From positions 25,001 to 89,000 of the forward strand of contig NZ_CP085876.1 in NCBI RefSeq assembly GCF_013284245.2: a stretch of 64,000 nucleotides of DNA, written 5' to 3'. The DNA is from Brevibacillus sp. DP1.3A. Lineage in GTDB: Bacteria > Bacillota > Bacilli > Brevibacillales > Brevibacillaceae. Under the pieces are notes generated by a model. That model saw nothing but the letters and a program-made list of their open reading frames with translations. It had not been told where the DNA came from and did no database searches. The translations under genes were made by a program, and so were the position numbers. Below are positions 49,265 to 59,002 of the stretch, in pieces (position 1 is the stretch's first letter; every line of letters begins with the position of its first letter).

Positions 49265-49897
49265 ATGAAGATTGCAATTGTAGCAGCAAGCGGTAAAGCA
49301 GGTAAGGTGATTATGAAAGAGGCGTTGGATCGTGGTCATCAAGTGACAGCGATTGTACGTGATGCATCCAAAATTGAGCAAGCCGACGTAGCTGTGATTC
49401 AGAAAGATGTGTTTGACCTGACAGCAGCAGATTTGAACGGCTTTGACGTAGTCGTGAACGCTTTTGGTGCACCAGCAGGTCAGGAACATCTGCATGTAGA
49501 GTCAGGGAAGGCTTTGATTGAGGCGTTGAAGGGTGCTCCTTCTACACGTCTGCTCGCTGTAGGTGGTGCAGGCAGTCTGTTTGTAGACGAAGCCAAAACA
49601 CTGCGTCTCGTAGAAACTCCTGATTTCCCTAAGGCTTACTTGGCAACTGCGCAAAAGCATGGAGAATACTTGCGTGTATTGGAAGAGTCAAACGGCATTC
49701 AATGGACGTATATGAGTCCATCTGCCTTTTTTGATCCAGCAGGGGAGAGAACAGGCGCGTACCAACTCGGAAAAGATCATCTGTTAGTGAACGCTAGCGG
49801 ACAGAGCTATGTGAGCTATGCCGATTATGCTGTAGCCATGCTTGATGAAATCGAAAATCCGAAGCATCGCAATGAGCGCTTCACAGTAGGCTCCTAA
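49265..49897 (+). CDS. NAD(P)-binding oxidoreductase (YwnB-like, NmrA/SDR group)
   Basis: The 210-residue Rossmann protein begins MKIAIVAASGKAGKVIMKEA, a variant dinucleotide-binding loop, and includes VVVNAFGAP and RLLAVGGAGSLF. It belongs to the YwnB/atypical SDR group of NAD(P)H-dependent enzymes and stress sensors. The ATG follows ACGGAGGG. Tandem operators upstream suggest induction by a stress signal. The substrate is unknown. Confidence 0.85.
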   Translation: MKIAIVAASGKAGKVIMKEALDRGHQVTAIVRDASKIEQADVAVIQKDVFDLTAADLNGFDVVVNAFGAPAGQEHLHVESGKALIEALKGAPSTRLLAVGGAGSLFVDEAKTLRLVETPDFPKAYLATAQKHGEYLRVLEESNGIQWTYMSPSAFFDPAGERTGAYQLGKDHLLVNASGQSYVSYADYAVAMLDEIENPKHRNERFTVGS

Positions 49898-49924
49898 TCT
49901 CGATTCGAATTGGGCTCCTTAACA

Positions 49925-49963
49925 AAAAGACCAGCTTCCTACTAAAGGATAGCTGGTCTTTGT
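49925..49963. terminator. bidirectional terminator
   Basis: AAGACCAGCT and AGCTGGTCTT form a perfect 10-bp stem between convergent genes. Confidence 0.7.
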
Positions 49964-49975
49964 TGTGTATCGAGA

Positions 49976-50284
49976 TTATCTACCAATCCCACCGACGAAT
50001 GGGTAGGAAAACGGGCGTCCATTTAAGGAATAAATGATACCTTTGATCGGGTAGTAGATCGCCATCAGTCCAAACACAATCAGGAACGGAATCCCAATCA
50101 GCAAGAAAGTGAAGAACCAAGAAATAGCGATGAGCACCGTCATAATGATGTGGAAAAACAAAGCTTGCAGCGCCATATTTTTGGCGTCACGATTTTGTAC
50201 GAGCAGCCAGACAAGAATGGGCACAAGGATCGGTGCAAAAAATGTGCTAGCGTGCGTTATGACTTTTACACCTTTATAATCCAT
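49976..50284 (-). CDS. DUF4870 family membrane protein
   Basis: The 102-residue protein has three predicted membrane helices and DUF4870 features: HASTFFAPILVPILVWL near the start and GLMAIYYPIKGIIYSLNG near the end. The start is the ATG at 50284 after AGGAGG. Function is unknown. Confidence 0.82.
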   Translation of the reverse strand: MDYKGVKVITHASTFFAPILVPILVWLLVQNRDAKNMALQALFFHIIMTVLIAISWFFTFLLIGIPFLIVFGLMAIYYPIKGIIYSLNGRPFSYPFVGGIGR

Positions 50285-50522
50285 AAATAAGTCCTCCTTG
50301 ATTAGATGTAAAACTTGATCTACTGTCATTGTACCGTATGGAAACAGCTCGAAAAACCATCATGAGCGTGATTATTTACTCCGACTATAGACGGAGGAAT
50401 TTTTATTTCCATTCGTTTACTGTTATAGTAGTAAGAAAATCTTTCGTTTTTGGTAGATAATTCGTAATGTTTTTTGGATATGATAAATGGATAAGCAAGA
50501 ACTGAGAAGGGAGCATATAGAC

Positions 50523-51122
50523 ATGATGATCGATTGTCATCATCCAGCCAGTATGAAGGATCGGATGATGTTCTTCTATAATTTTTTGCGGTCACCTGGA
50601 CAGGTAGGCAGTATTACTCCTAGCTCCCGTGCGCTTTGTAAACAAATGGTTGCGCCCATCGACTGGGAGCACGCACATACAATTGTGGAATTAGGAGCAG
50701 GAACGGGGATTTTTACGAAGTGGATCGAGCAAAAGAAAAAACCAGAAGCCGTACTGGTATCCTTTGAAAAGGAGACCAAGATGCGCAAAAGGTTGGAACC
50801 ACTATTTCCCGATGTACGATTCCACGAAGATGCGGTAGATTTGAATCGGGTTCTTTCGGACGCGGGATTGGGCAAAGCCGACTGTATTTTGTCAGGACTG
50901 CCATTTGCCAACTTCCCACAAGAGCTGCGTGATCAAATTATGGATCAGGTATATCATGCGCTGAAACCAGGCGGAGTATTTGTCGCCTTTCAATATTCGC
51001 TGCAAATGAAAAAGCAGCTTTCCTCTGTATTTGAGCAAGTATCAGTGAAGATGGTTCCATTGAATCTGCCACCTGCCTTTGTCTACATTTGCCGGAAGGA
51101 TGATGGCAAGGGTGTCGGCTAG
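50523..51122 (+). CDS. class I SAM-dependent methyltransferase (phospholipid N-methyltransferase-like)
   Basis: The 199-residue enzyme has the SAM-binding motif TIVELGAGTGIFTKWI, then LVSFEKE, and the post-motif CILSGLPFANFP. The N-terminal segment FLRSPGQVGSITPSSRALCK is typical of PmtA-like phospholipid methyltransferases and KsgA relatives. Start at the ATG at 50523, 9 bp after GGGAG; an ATG at 50487 has a weaker site. It is followed 12 bp later by a DedA gene, so a membrane-lipid role is plausible. Confidence 0.85.
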   Translation: MMIDCHHPASMKDRMMFFYNFLRSPGQVGSITPSSRALCKQMVAPIDWEHAHTIVELGAGTGIFTKWIEQKKKPEAVLVSFEKETKMRKRLEPLFPDVRFHEDAVDLNRVLSDAGLGKADCILSGLPFANFPQELRDQIMDQVYHALKPGGVFVAFQYSLQMKKQLSSVFEQVSVKMVPLNLPPAFVYICRKDDGKGVG

Positions 51123-51134
51123 GAGGATTTCTAA

Positions 51135-51794
51135 ATGATTGTCGATATGCTGTCCGAGTCTGTGGGTCAGTTTGGCTATTTTGCTCTTTTCTTTATGTTA
51201 TGGCTAGGGATTGTTGGTATGCCGATTCCTGATGAGGTGATCGTGCTGTCTGCAGGAGTGCTGACCTCGATGGGACTTCTGCATGTTATTCCTGCATTTA
51301 TTGCGACCTATTTGGGTGTGGTTTCGGGGCTGTCATTGGGATATGTGCTCGGGAGATGGCTAGGTGCACCTGCACTGAACTGGATTAGTCGAAAAAAAGG
51401 AATGAACAAATACGTAGATCAAGCGCAGTCGCTTCTCGATCGTTACGGAAGCTACGCCCTATGTATCAGCTATTTCTTTCCTGTCGTCAGGCATGTGGTT
51501 CCTTACTTGGTCGGGATCGGGAAAATGACGTTTCCACGGTACGCCCTGTTTTCGTATACAACCGGCTTTGTATGGACGCTGATCTTGTTTTTGCTCGGTC
51601 ATTTCATGGGAAATAAGGTGGAGATGCTTACTTCCTATGTGGCCTTATTGAATAATCGAACCGTGATTTTCTCTGTCTTAGGTGCACTGGTTCTCATTGC
51701 TGCTGCTTATTATGGATTTACCGTTTGGAGAAAACAAAAAAGCATCGCAGCTGCGCCACAACCTCTGATGATCGATCGTGATCGACAAGAGTAA
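51135..51794 (+). CDS. DedA family membrane protein
   Basis: The 219-residue protein has about five membrane helices and DedA/VTT features: GMPIPDEVIVLSAGVL and FFPVVRHVVPYLVGIGKM, with the conserved G-x2-R-V/H-x2-P type motif. Bacterial DedA proteins include flippases for undecaprenyl phosphate or phosphatidylethanolamine. The ATG follows AGGAGGATTT. It is co-transcribed with the methyltransferase gene. Confidence 0.92.
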   Translation: MIVDMLSESVGQFGYFALFFMLWLGIVGMPIPDEVIVLSAGVLTSMGLLHVIPAFIATYLGVVSGLSLGYVLGRWLGAPALNWISRKKGMNKYVDQAQSLLDRYGSYALCISYFFPVVRHVVPYLVGIGKMTFPRYALFSYTTGFVWTLILFLLGHFMGNKVEMLTSYVALLNNRTVIFSVLGALVLIAAAYYGFTVWRKQKSIAAAPQPLMIDRDRQE

Positions 51795-51821
51795 CCCGAA
51801 TGTAATAATGACGAAGTCAAC

Positions 51822-51850
51822 AACCCTCTGCGTGGAGCAGAGGTTTTTTG
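51822..51850 (+). terminator. dedA terminator
   Basis: AACCCTCTGC and GCAGAGGTT arms are followed by TTTTT. Confidence 0.75.
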
Positions 51851-51861
51851 TTTTTTATCAT

Positions 51862-51907
51862 AAAAAAAACCCGTCCTTATGTGCGGTAGTGGCACAATGG
51901 ATGGGCT
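51862..51907 (-). terminator. terminator of the EamA gene
   Basis: On the minus strand AGCCCATCC and GGACGGG arms are followed by eight T. Confidence 0.65.
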
Positions 51908-51919
51908 TTGGACAACGAT

Positions 51920-52810
51920 TTATGAGGTAGCCTTGTTTCTTCGCATGTTTCGCTGGCGCAGCCATTCCGGCAAGATGATTCCGAGTAAGATGATCACGAC
52001 ACCGCTCACTTGGAGCATAGAGACAGATTCATTCAGAATGATATAGGAGGAGAGCACAGCCATAGGTAGCTCAGCTGCTCCTAATATAGCGCCCATCCCC
52101 GGTCCTATATGGGGCATTCCATAATTGAAAAAAACCGTCGGGATCAAAATACCGAAGAAGGCGAGCAAAAATACGTATGGAAACAACCCGTCCAGCAATG
52201 CTCCGTTAAATAGAAAAACGGGTGGGTAAATCAGGCTGGCCAACAGAAAAGAGCCAGTCGCCATGCTGGAACTACGTACCCACGGATTAACAGCAATGGC
52301 GATTTTTCCGCTGAACAAAATAAACAACGTAAAAGAAACGGCTGAGAGAAGACCGAAGACAACACCGAGGATATGGAATTGGGCTAATCCGCCGCTCTCA
52401 AAAATTCCTCCTGCAAGAAGGGTCCCTGTCAGCAGCAATAGAAGGGAAAAAATCGTCTCCTTTCCAGGCATTCGGCGAGTCATCACAGCTTCGACCAGTA
52501 CGCCCATCCATGTGAATTGAAACAAAAGGACGATGGCGATTGAGGCAGGGATATATTGCAGGGCATTGTAGTACATAATTCCCGTGGAACCGACAGTCAG
52601 ACCTACGGCGACCAATAATAGCAACTGGCGAAGGGGAGGCTTGGTCCGTAGGAAGAAAAGAGCGGGTATCCAGGTCAGCACAAAGCCCAGAAACATTTGC
52701 CCACCAATTACCTCTGCGGGCGAATAGCCTTGCTTGTAGGCAAGCTTTACGATGGTTGATAGTATGCCGTAACTACATGCTCCGAGAAAAACCAGGAGGA
52801 TGTATCTCAT
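51920..52810 (-). CDS. EamA/DMT family transporter
   Basis: The 296-residue protein has ten predicted membrane helices in two EamA repeats (GACSYGILSTIVKLAYKQGY and the second repeat with GAAELPMAVLSSYIILNE). Start at the ATG at 52810, 9 bp after GAGGAG; the ATG at 52819 directly abuts the ribosome binding site. The family exports metabolites or amino acids; the substrate is unknown. Confidence 0.9.
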   Translation of the reverse strand: MRYILLVFLGACSYGILSTIVKLAYKQGYSPAEVIGGQMFLGFVLTWIPALFFLRTKPPLRQLLLLVAVGLTVGSTGIMYYNALQYIPASIAIVLLFQFTWMGVLVEAVMTRRMPGKETIFSLLLLLTGTLLAGGIFESGGLAQFHILGVVFGLLSAVSFTLFILFSGKIAIAVNPWVRSSSMATGSFLLASLIYPPVFLFNGALLDGLFPYVFLLAFFGILIPTVFFNYGMPHIGPGMGAILGAAELPMAVLSSYIILNESVSMLQVSGVVIILLGIILPEWLRQRNMRRNKATS

Positions 52811-53024
52811 CTGATGCATCTCCTCACATACGATAATAATTCTTAGCTAGGATATTACGACAGCGTCCGTTTGTCTATGGATGAAGAAGATTCCATTTTT
52901 GGTTCGAACAAAGGTTTACGTTTGATCCCAGCGGGAAATAGTGAAGTGACACTATATAATCGTGCCCACTATAAATGGTGTAGCTATTGGTTTGGTGAAC
53001 AGGTTAGATAAAAGGGGGAGGCTT

Positions 53025-54785
53025 GTGTACCTGAAGTGGAGGGATCGATTATTTTCCACATTTTTATTGTTAATTCTAGGGCCGACTATGTTTGTTTGCT
53101 TCCTTTTTTATGATCAAGCCAAAGAGGCAGTGTTTGAACTGTACAAGACGAACATGGATGCGAATATAGGGCTCGTCGATGAACGGCTTTTGTCCCTTTT
53201 TCAGTCTATCCAAAAGGAAACCGATGAATTGGCGAATAGACTGGCCGTGCGTATCACAGAGGAACCATCTTTTGTCGAAGGGAAAAAGAATGGCTTCAGG
53301 CGTGAATGGACATCGGAGGAACAAGTCCAAAATCTATTCGAGCGTTTCTCCCGCAACCAAAATGTAGTAGGAAATATTGTTTTTCTCGGTGAGGATGGAA
53401 GAGTTTTCTCCTTGCACGAAGATAAGAGTTGGAGTGCGGATAATCAATTTATGGAACGAGAGCAATGGGGAACCGGAGAAAACAGGGTAGATTTTCTTAC
53501 CAAAAGGGAGCAAGAGAAGCACCCAAGATCATTTTTTCTCGAGAAGCGCCTGGAGAGTTCGAATCCAAAAGCTACGGGACTTTTATTGGTGGAAATCAAT
53601 CTGGATAAACTGACTGACTGGATCCGTACCTATGTCGTTCCAAAAGAGTATGGCATGATGGTCCTTTCCCCCTCCCGAACGATTATGATTCACACCGATA
53701 AAGCTATGATTGGAAATCATGTTTCGACGCTTCCTCATTATGAAATGGTACGCAGGCAGTGGGAACAATCCAATGAAAAAGGACTCTTTTCCTTGCTCAT
53801 CCAAGGCAAAAACATTTACGTATACCGTCAAGTGTCTGAAAAAAGCGGTGGTGCTTATTTTGAGTGGTTGCCGAGAGAGGGGATTAATGAACGATTACAA
53901 CGATTGAACCTCATCTTTTGTTTCACCCTTTTTATCGTGGTCTTATTTGCCTGTTATGTGGCTCATCGTTTATCAAAATGGATTGGTGAGCCGATCTATA
54001 GCTTGGTTTCCGCCACTGACTCCTTGTTGAAAGGTGATTTTTCCATACGCGTCCCGATACATGGTATGAAAGAAATAACGCTACTGGAGAATAAGTTCAA
54101 CACTATGGCAGAACAGATGCATGCGTTAATTACCCGAGAGCGGGAGTATTCGCAACAGAGCCTGGATCAAATCGTTCGCAGCTTTTATTTAGCGGTAGAG
54201 ATGAAGGACCCTTATACAGCAGGACATACAGAACGAGTTACGCACTATGCCCTTATCATTTACGATTATTTACAGCAGCAGGAACAGCTTGTAGTTTCAC
54301 GAGATGATTTACGTTATGCTGGCTTAATGCATGATATCGGAAAAGTAGCCATTCCTGATCACGTCCTTTTAAAAACAGGAAAGCTATCGCCAGACGAGTA
54401 TGAATGTATGAAAACTCATTCCATCATCAGTGGAGAAATTGTAGAGCAAATAGAAAACCTGTCACATATCAGTCCAGGGGTAAGGCATCATCATGAGCGA
54501 TGGGATGGAAAAGGATACCCTGATCAGCTCAATGGGGAAGAAATCCCGCTGATTGGGCGTATTCTTGCCGTCGCAGATACGTTTGATGCCATGACTTCTA
54601 CACGTTCCTATCGCAAAGCCATGACCGCAATAGAGGCGTACGAAGAAATTCTCCGATGCCAAGGAACACAATTCGACCCCTCCATTGTTTCGATTTTTAA
54701 GAAGGCTTTTGAGGATGGAGCTATTCAGATTACACAATCGGCTGATTGTAAGGGAAGAGTTAGTAAGGATAGAGAGATTTCCTAG
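53025..54785 (+). CDS. membrane HD-GYP phosphodiesterase with extracellular sensor and HAMP
   Basis: HD-GYP proteins hydrolyse cyclic di-GMP. The 586-residue protein starts at a GTG at 53025 after AAAAGGGGGAGG. It has a first membrane helix (about 13-33), a roughly 260-residue extracellular Cache-like sensor, a second helix (about 300-320), HAMP (about 322-375) and an HD-GYP domain (about 390-570). The metal motif MHDIGK and the signature HHERWDGKGYPD are intact, so the enzyme is probably active. It is monocistronic, next to the SRP RNA. Confidence 0.92.
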   Translation: MYLKWRDRLFSTFLLLILGPTMFVCFLFYDQAKEAVFELYKTNMDANIGLVDERLLSLFQSIQKETDELANRLAVRITEEPSFVEGKKNGFRREWTSEEQVQNLFERFSRNQNVVGNIVFLGEDGRVFSLHEDKSWSADNQFMEREQWGTGENRVDFLTKREQEKHPRSFFLEKRLESSNPKATGLLLVEINLDKLTDWIRTYVVPKEYGMMVLSPSRTIMIHTDKAMIGNHVSTLPHYEMVRRQWEQSNEKGLFSLLIQGKNIYVYRQVSEKSGGAYFEWLPREGINERLQRLNLIFCFTLFIVVLFACYVAHRLSKWIGEPIYSLVSATDSLLKGDFSIRVPIHGMKEITLLENKFNTMAEQMHALITREREYSQQSLDQIVRSFYLAVEMKDPYTAGHTERVTHYALIIYDYLQQQEQLVVSRDDLRYAGLMHDIGKVAIPDHVLLKTGKLSPDEYECMKTHSIISGEIVEQIENLSHISPGVRHHHERWDGKGYPDQLNGEEIPLIGRILAVADTFDAMTSTRSYRKAMTAIEAYEEILRCQGTQFDPSIVSIFKKAFEDGAIQITQSADCKGRVSKDREIS

Positions 54786-54836
54786 CGCTGGATAGGTTTA
54801 CTCCTTGCTATCGGCTACTAACTTTGGTATTCTAAT

Positions 54837-55108
54837 TCTACCGTGCTAGACGGGGAGGTTGCGGTGCCCTGTAACCTGCAATCCGCAATAGCAGGGTTGA
54901 ATTCCTATCCTAGGTTTTCTTATGTGAGGCTGCCTTATGGCGGCGGTGTTGAGGAGCGGGTCCTGTGCAACGCGAACCCATGAACCTGGTCAGGTCCGGA
55001 AGGAAGCAGCCATAAGTGGATCATCGCGTGTGCCGCAGGGTAGCCTGCTCTGAGCTGCTACCATAAGTAACGCTCGGATAAGAATTATCGAAGATAGGTG
55101 CACGGTAC
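54837..55108 (+). ncRNA. scr: signal recognition particle RNA, large Bacillus type
   Basis: The 5' end (CCGTGCTAGACGGGGAGGTT) and 3' end (GTGCACGGTA) pair, and the core domain IV sequence GTCAGGTCCGGAAGGAAGC at about 54989-55007 binds Ffh. The overall length of about 270 nt with an Alu domain is the B. subtilis form. Exact ends are approximate. Its position upstream of dnaX is conserved in Bacillales. Confidence 0.95.
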
Positions 55109-55125
55109 TTATCACGCATGTACAG

Positions 55126-55160
55126 ATAGCATGTTTCCGAAGGGAAGCATGCTATTTTTA
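55126..55160 (+). terminator. SRP RNA terminator
   Basis: ATAGCATGTTTCC and GGGAAGCATGCTAT pair and are followed by TTTTT. Confidence 0.75.
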
Positions 55161-55335
55161 TTTTGCGATCCAATTATTTTTTGTTGGAATTTGACGATAA
55201 CTAGCGAAACATTTCCATGCTTTTCAGGTGGATAGAATGAAGGTTTTACGAGCATTTTCACGAATTTTCATAATAGGCGGAAAGGATTTCGTTTCTTTCC
55301 TTTCAAAATACGTCATAGGCCAGGAGGGACAAGCT

Positions 55336-56769
55336 ATGAGTGCACTTTCTTCGTTACATCTCGTTGGCTCGTCCGGTCGATTGCAGCGGTTCATGCATCA
55401 ACTGCCTACTGCCGTTTTATTGGTCAATCAAGCGGGTAGTATCGTGGAGGTCAACGAACAACTGCTTCGTGTAACCGGATATTCACGCGATCAACTTGTC
55501 AATACGCCTATCAGCTCTCTTCTTCCCCATCGAGGTTCCATGGAGCACCTGTATGAGGAATATTTGCGAAAGGAAGAAGAAGTGGGAACCAAAGGCGAGG
55601 TCGAACTGGAATGGTGTGATAAACAGGGGAGATGCAGGAACACATCTGTCATGATCATGGCACAACAAGCAGAAGAACTTCTGTACATGATCCATTTTCC
55701 CCAACTCGTAAAAGAAAGCGACCAGCTCTTGTCGCAACGATTGCTGACCAAACTGACCTATGATACAAGCATGGGCTTGTTTATCCTCGACGAGAAATCG
55801 ATCATTATTGAAGCCAGTCAGACGGCGTGCAAGCTGTTGGGTATGGAGAGACTGGACGTCATCAATAAACACGTCGATCAAGTATTTAGCGGCATCCCCG
55901 AACCGCATCGGTTCATTAAAAAAGAATTGTTGGAAGGCGTAAAGCTGCAAAATGTCGCGACTTCCTGGACGAATGACAATCAACGCTATGAGCTGATTGT
56001 CGACGCAAATACACTCCAAGACGAGTCAGGGAAAATAGTAGGGGCGTTTATTCTTTTCAAAGACATAACAAACCTGCGATCCTTCGCCCAAAAGCTCGAG
56101 CGGAATGAACGCTTGGCGATGATCGGGCAAATTGCTGCTGGTACAGCACACGAGATTCGCAATCCACTTACCTCGATCAAAGGATTTCTGCAAATGTTCC
56201 TCAGGTTATTCGGTGACAGCGGCATGGAAAGGGAGAAAACGTACACCGAAATCATGCTCACCGAAATCAATCGCATCAATTCTTTAGTCAGTGAATTCCT
56301 ACTGTTGAGCAAGCCTCGGAATATTCAATATTCCATGGTCGACTTAAATACTGTTTTTGAGGAAATTTTGCCGATCGTCGAGTCACAGGCGAATCTGTAC
56401 GGAATTGATGTCCAGTTTGCTTCTCGCGGTAAGCTTCCGATGGTCGTCGGGGATAACGAGCTATTGAAGCAAGTGTTCATTAATATCTGCAAAAATGGAA
56501 TAGAAGCAATGGGAGAGCAAGGGTCGCTTCGGATTTCCCATCATTTCGATCAGGATGGCGACAAAGTGAGTATCGATATCCACGATACAGGTCCGGGCAT
56601 TCCGCTTTACATTATTGATAAGATTTTTGATCCGTTTTTTACGACAAAAGAGGAAGGGACAGGGCTCGGATTGTCTGTCTGCCAAAAAATTATTCACGAT
56701 ATTGGCGGTCAAATCCGTGTCTCCTCCAAAGGGTTTGGGACGACCTTCCATATCATGCTGCCGTATTAG
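55336..56769 (+). CDS. soluble PAS sensor histidine kinase (sporulation-kinase-like)
   Basis: From the ATG at 55336, after GGAGGGAC, the 477-residue kinase has two PAS domains (about 18-130 and 145-255), HisKA with the phospho-His in GTAHEIRNPLTSIKGFLQMF and a HATPase domain with NICKNGIEAM, DTGPGIP and GTGLGLSVC. It has no membrane segment. The H-box sequence is of the KinA-KinE type that feeds the Spo0 phosphorelay. No response regulator is adjacent, as expected for an orphan kinase. An in-frame start at 55228 is possible but has a poor site. Confidence 0.9.
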   Translation: MSALSSLHLVGSSGRLQRFMHQLPTAVLLVNQAGSIVEVNEQLLRVTGYSRDQLVNTPISSLLPHRGSMEHLYEEYLRKEEEVGTKGEVELEWCDKQGRCRNTSVMIMAQQAEELLYMIHFPQLVKESDQLLSQRLLTKLTYDTSMGLFILDEKSIIIEASQTACKLLGMERLDVINKHVDQVFSGIPEPHRFIKKELLEGVKLQNVATSWTNDNQRYELIVDANTLQDESGKIVGAFILFKDITNLRSFAQKLERNERLAMIGQIAAGTAHEIRNPLTSIKGFLQMFLRLFGDSGMEREKTYTEIMLTEINRINSLVSEFLLLSKPRNIQYSMVDLNTVFEEILPIVESQANLYGIDVQFASRGKLPMVVGDNELLKQVFINICKNGIEAMGEQGSLRISHHFDQDGDKVSIDIHDTGPGIPLYIIDKIFDPFFTTKEEGTGLGLSVCQKIIHDIGGQIRVSSKGFGTTFHIMLPY

Positions 56770-56779
56770 GAGTAGAATG

Positions 56780-56811
56780 CGTCCCGCACAATTGTGAGCG
56801 GGGCGTTTTTT
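56780..56811 (+). terminator. terminator after the kinase gene
   Basis: CGTCCCGC and GCGGGGCG arms are followed by TTTTTT. Confidence 0.75.
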
Positions 56812-56910
56812 AAGTGAGACATGTCCGTTCACTTTGTACGAACGGTGGCAATCGTGTATACTGAATAGGATATAGAAGAGGACTGTGCAGATGGGGAGTG
56901 TCACACGAAC

Positions 56911-58617
56911 ATGGCTTATACCGCGCTATACCGCGTATACCGACCGCAGACTTTTCAAGACGTAGTCGGACAAGAGCATGTTACGACAACCTTGCGTAAT
57001 GCTTTACGCGAAAATAGGCTGTCCCATGCCTATTTATTCAACGGTCCCCGAGGTACGGGAAAAACAAGTGCAGCCAAAATTATGGCGAAAGCAGTGAACT
57101 GCGAGCAGCCCATAGATGGCGAGCCATGCAATCAATGCGATACGTGTAGAGCCATCTCCAACGGTTCTGTAACGGATGTGCTGGAAATCGACGCGGCATC
57201 CAACCGTGGTGTTGAAGAGATCCGCGACATTCGCGACAAAGTGAAATTTGCCCCGAGTGACGTCAGGTATAAAGTGTACATCATCGATGAGGTGCATATG
57301 CTGACGACAGAGGCATTTAACGCTTTGTTAAAAACTCTCGAAGAGCCGCCGTCCCACGTCATTTTTATTTTGGCGACGACAGAGCCACACAAGCTGCCAG
57401 CGACGATTATCTCTCGTTGCCAGCGCTTTGATTTTCACCGAATTCCACTGAGAGTGATGGTCGATCTTTTGCAAAAGATTTGCCAATCACAAGGGGTGCA
57501 GGTGGAGGAGCAGGCCCTGCAGCTCGTAGCGAAGATGGCTGAAGGTGGAGCCCGTGATGCTCTTAGCTTGTTGGACCAAGCGATTAGCTATAGCAAGGAC
57601 GAGGTTCGTGCTAGTGATATTATGCAGATTACGGGCACAGTTGCCCAATCTTACTTTTCTGTGCTTGCGCGGCATATTGCCGAAAATGATGTTGCGCAGG
57701 TCATGGAGCAATTTGATACAGTCATGGTGCAAGGGAAGGACCCGGAGCAGTTCCTGCACGATTTCCTTTACTATTACCGCGATATGCTGTTATTGAAGAC
57801 AGCGCCGCAGCTAGAAGAGATTGTCGAGCGGACCATGATTGATGATCAGTTTGCAGAGGTTGCAAAGCTGTACTCATTTCCGGTGCTTTACGCAGCGATT
57901 GAGACCTGCAATCAGGCTTTGTCGCAATTAAAATGGTCGACCTATGCAAGGGTGTTGGTTGAACTGACCCTTGCCAAAATGTGCCAGCCTAATGCAAATG
58001 CAAATGCGACGGAATCTATGGGTGCAGCATCACCCGTTAACAGCGAGGAACTGACCGCGATGTCCAATCGCATCCGCGTTTTGGAAGAGCGTTTGGTTCA
58101 AGTGATGCAAGGTCAGGTGAGTATTCCAGGCCAACAAAAGGCCGAAGAAACGCGCAAGAACGAGCCAAGGCGCATAGCTGCGGCTTCTGGTGGTTCACGA
58201 ACCCCGATGAATAGAGTCAGGGAAGTCGCGAAGGCCATGGATGAGAATTTGACGAGACAGGTGCGCGGGCAGTGGAGTCAAATTTTGACCGAACTGAAAA
58301 AGATCAAGATTCAGTACCAGGCTTGGCTAGTCAATGGTCAACCGGTAGCTGCCGGCAATGAAGCTGTTGTCGTAACCTTCAACAGTGCCATCCATTGCGA
58401 TAAGACGATGGAGGCAGAGCTTCGGAGCGTGATCGAGCGCGTTATGTCTACGGTGCTGGGCAAGCCCCTGCAGCTCTTGTCTGTCATGGAGGAAGAGTGG
58501 CAAAGTGTAGACCAGCAGGTTGGTCAAAAAGACGCTTCTGATGAGCCAGAAGAGGACCCGTTTTTGGCGGAAGCCATCAAGCTCGTCGGAGAAGGTCTTG
58601 TTGAAGTCAAAGACTAA
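56911..58617 (+). CDS. dnaX: DNA polymerase III subunits gamma and tau
   Basis: The clamp-loader ATPase has 568 residues. Walker A is GPRGTGKTSAAK, the zinc site is in the CEQPIDGEPCNQCDTC segment, Walker B/DExx is IIDEVHML and the sensor 1 region is ATTEPHKLPATI. The C-terminal domain (about 365-568) is the tau part that contacts polymerase and helicase. I see no programmed frameshift site, so only the long form is expected. It begins the dnaX-ybaB-recR operon. Confidence 0.97.
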   Translation: MAYTALYRVYRPQTFQDVVGQEHVTTTLRNALRENRLSHAYLFNGPRGTGKTSAAKIMAKAVNCEQPIDGEPCNQCDTCRAISNGSVTDVLEIDAASNRGVEEIRDIRDKVKFAPSDVRYKVYIIDEVHMLTTEAFNALLKTLEEPPSHVIFILATTEPHKLPATIISRCQRFDFHRIPLRVMVDLLQKICQSQGVQVEEQALQLVAKMAEGGARDALSLLDQAISYSKDEVRASDIMQITGTVAQSYFSVLARHIAENDVAQVMEQFDTVMVQGKDPEQFLHDFLYYYRDMLLLKTAPQLEEIVERTMIDDQFAEVAKLYSFPVLYAAIETCNQALSQLKWSTYARVLVELTLAKMCQPNANANATESMGAASPVNSEELTAMSNRIRVLEERLVQVMQGQVSIPGQQKAEETRKNEPRRIAAASGGSRTPMNRVREVAKAMDENLTRQVRGQWSQILTELKKIKIQYQAWLVNGQPVAAGNEAVVVTFNSAIHCDKTMEAELRSVIERVMSTVLGKPLQLLSVMEEEWQSVDQQVGQKDASDEPEEDPFLAEAIKLVGEGLVEVKD

Positions 58618-58653
58618 ATCATACACTCATAACCATTTAGGGAGGATACCTCA

Positions 58654-58974
58654 ATGAAAAACATGCAGCAAATGCAACAAATGATGAAGCAAGTGAAAAA
58701 AATGCAGGAAGAAATGCAAAAAGCGCAAGAAGGCTTGAAAGATAGAATCGTGGAAGGCTCTGCTGGTGGCGGTGCTATCACTGTGAAAATCGATGGACAT
58801 AAGCAAATCAAAGACATCGTGATCAAGCCAGAAGTAGTAGACCCTGAAGATGTAGAAATGCTGCAAGACCTGGTGCTCACTGCTGTGAACGATGCACTTC
58901 GCAAAGCAGATGAAATGGTAGGCAAGGAAATGGGCAAATTTACTGGAGGCATGAACATCCCAGGCCTGTTCTAA
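58654..58974 (+). CDS. yaaK: YbaB/EbfC family nucleoid-associated protein
   Basis: The 106-residue DNA-binding protein has a Met/Gln/Lys-rich N-terminal coiled coil ([19 protein letters not shown]) and the conserved [19 protein letters not shown] core. In Bacillales it always lies between dnaX and recR. The start follows GGGAGGATA. Confidence 0.96.
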   Translation: MKNMQQMQQMMKQVKKMQEEMQKAQEGLKDRIVEGSAGGGAITVKIDGHKQIKDIVIKPEVVDPEDVEMLQDLVLTAVNDALRKADEMVGKEMGKFTGGMNIPGLF

Positions 58975-59002
58975 AAATTGGGCAGGAAAAGAGGAGTAGG
59001 CG

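Noticed and set aside
56911..58617. Programmed frameshift producing a short gamma subunit from dnaX
   Set aside because: I see no A-AAA-AAG type slippery run with a downstream stem in the middle of the gene.
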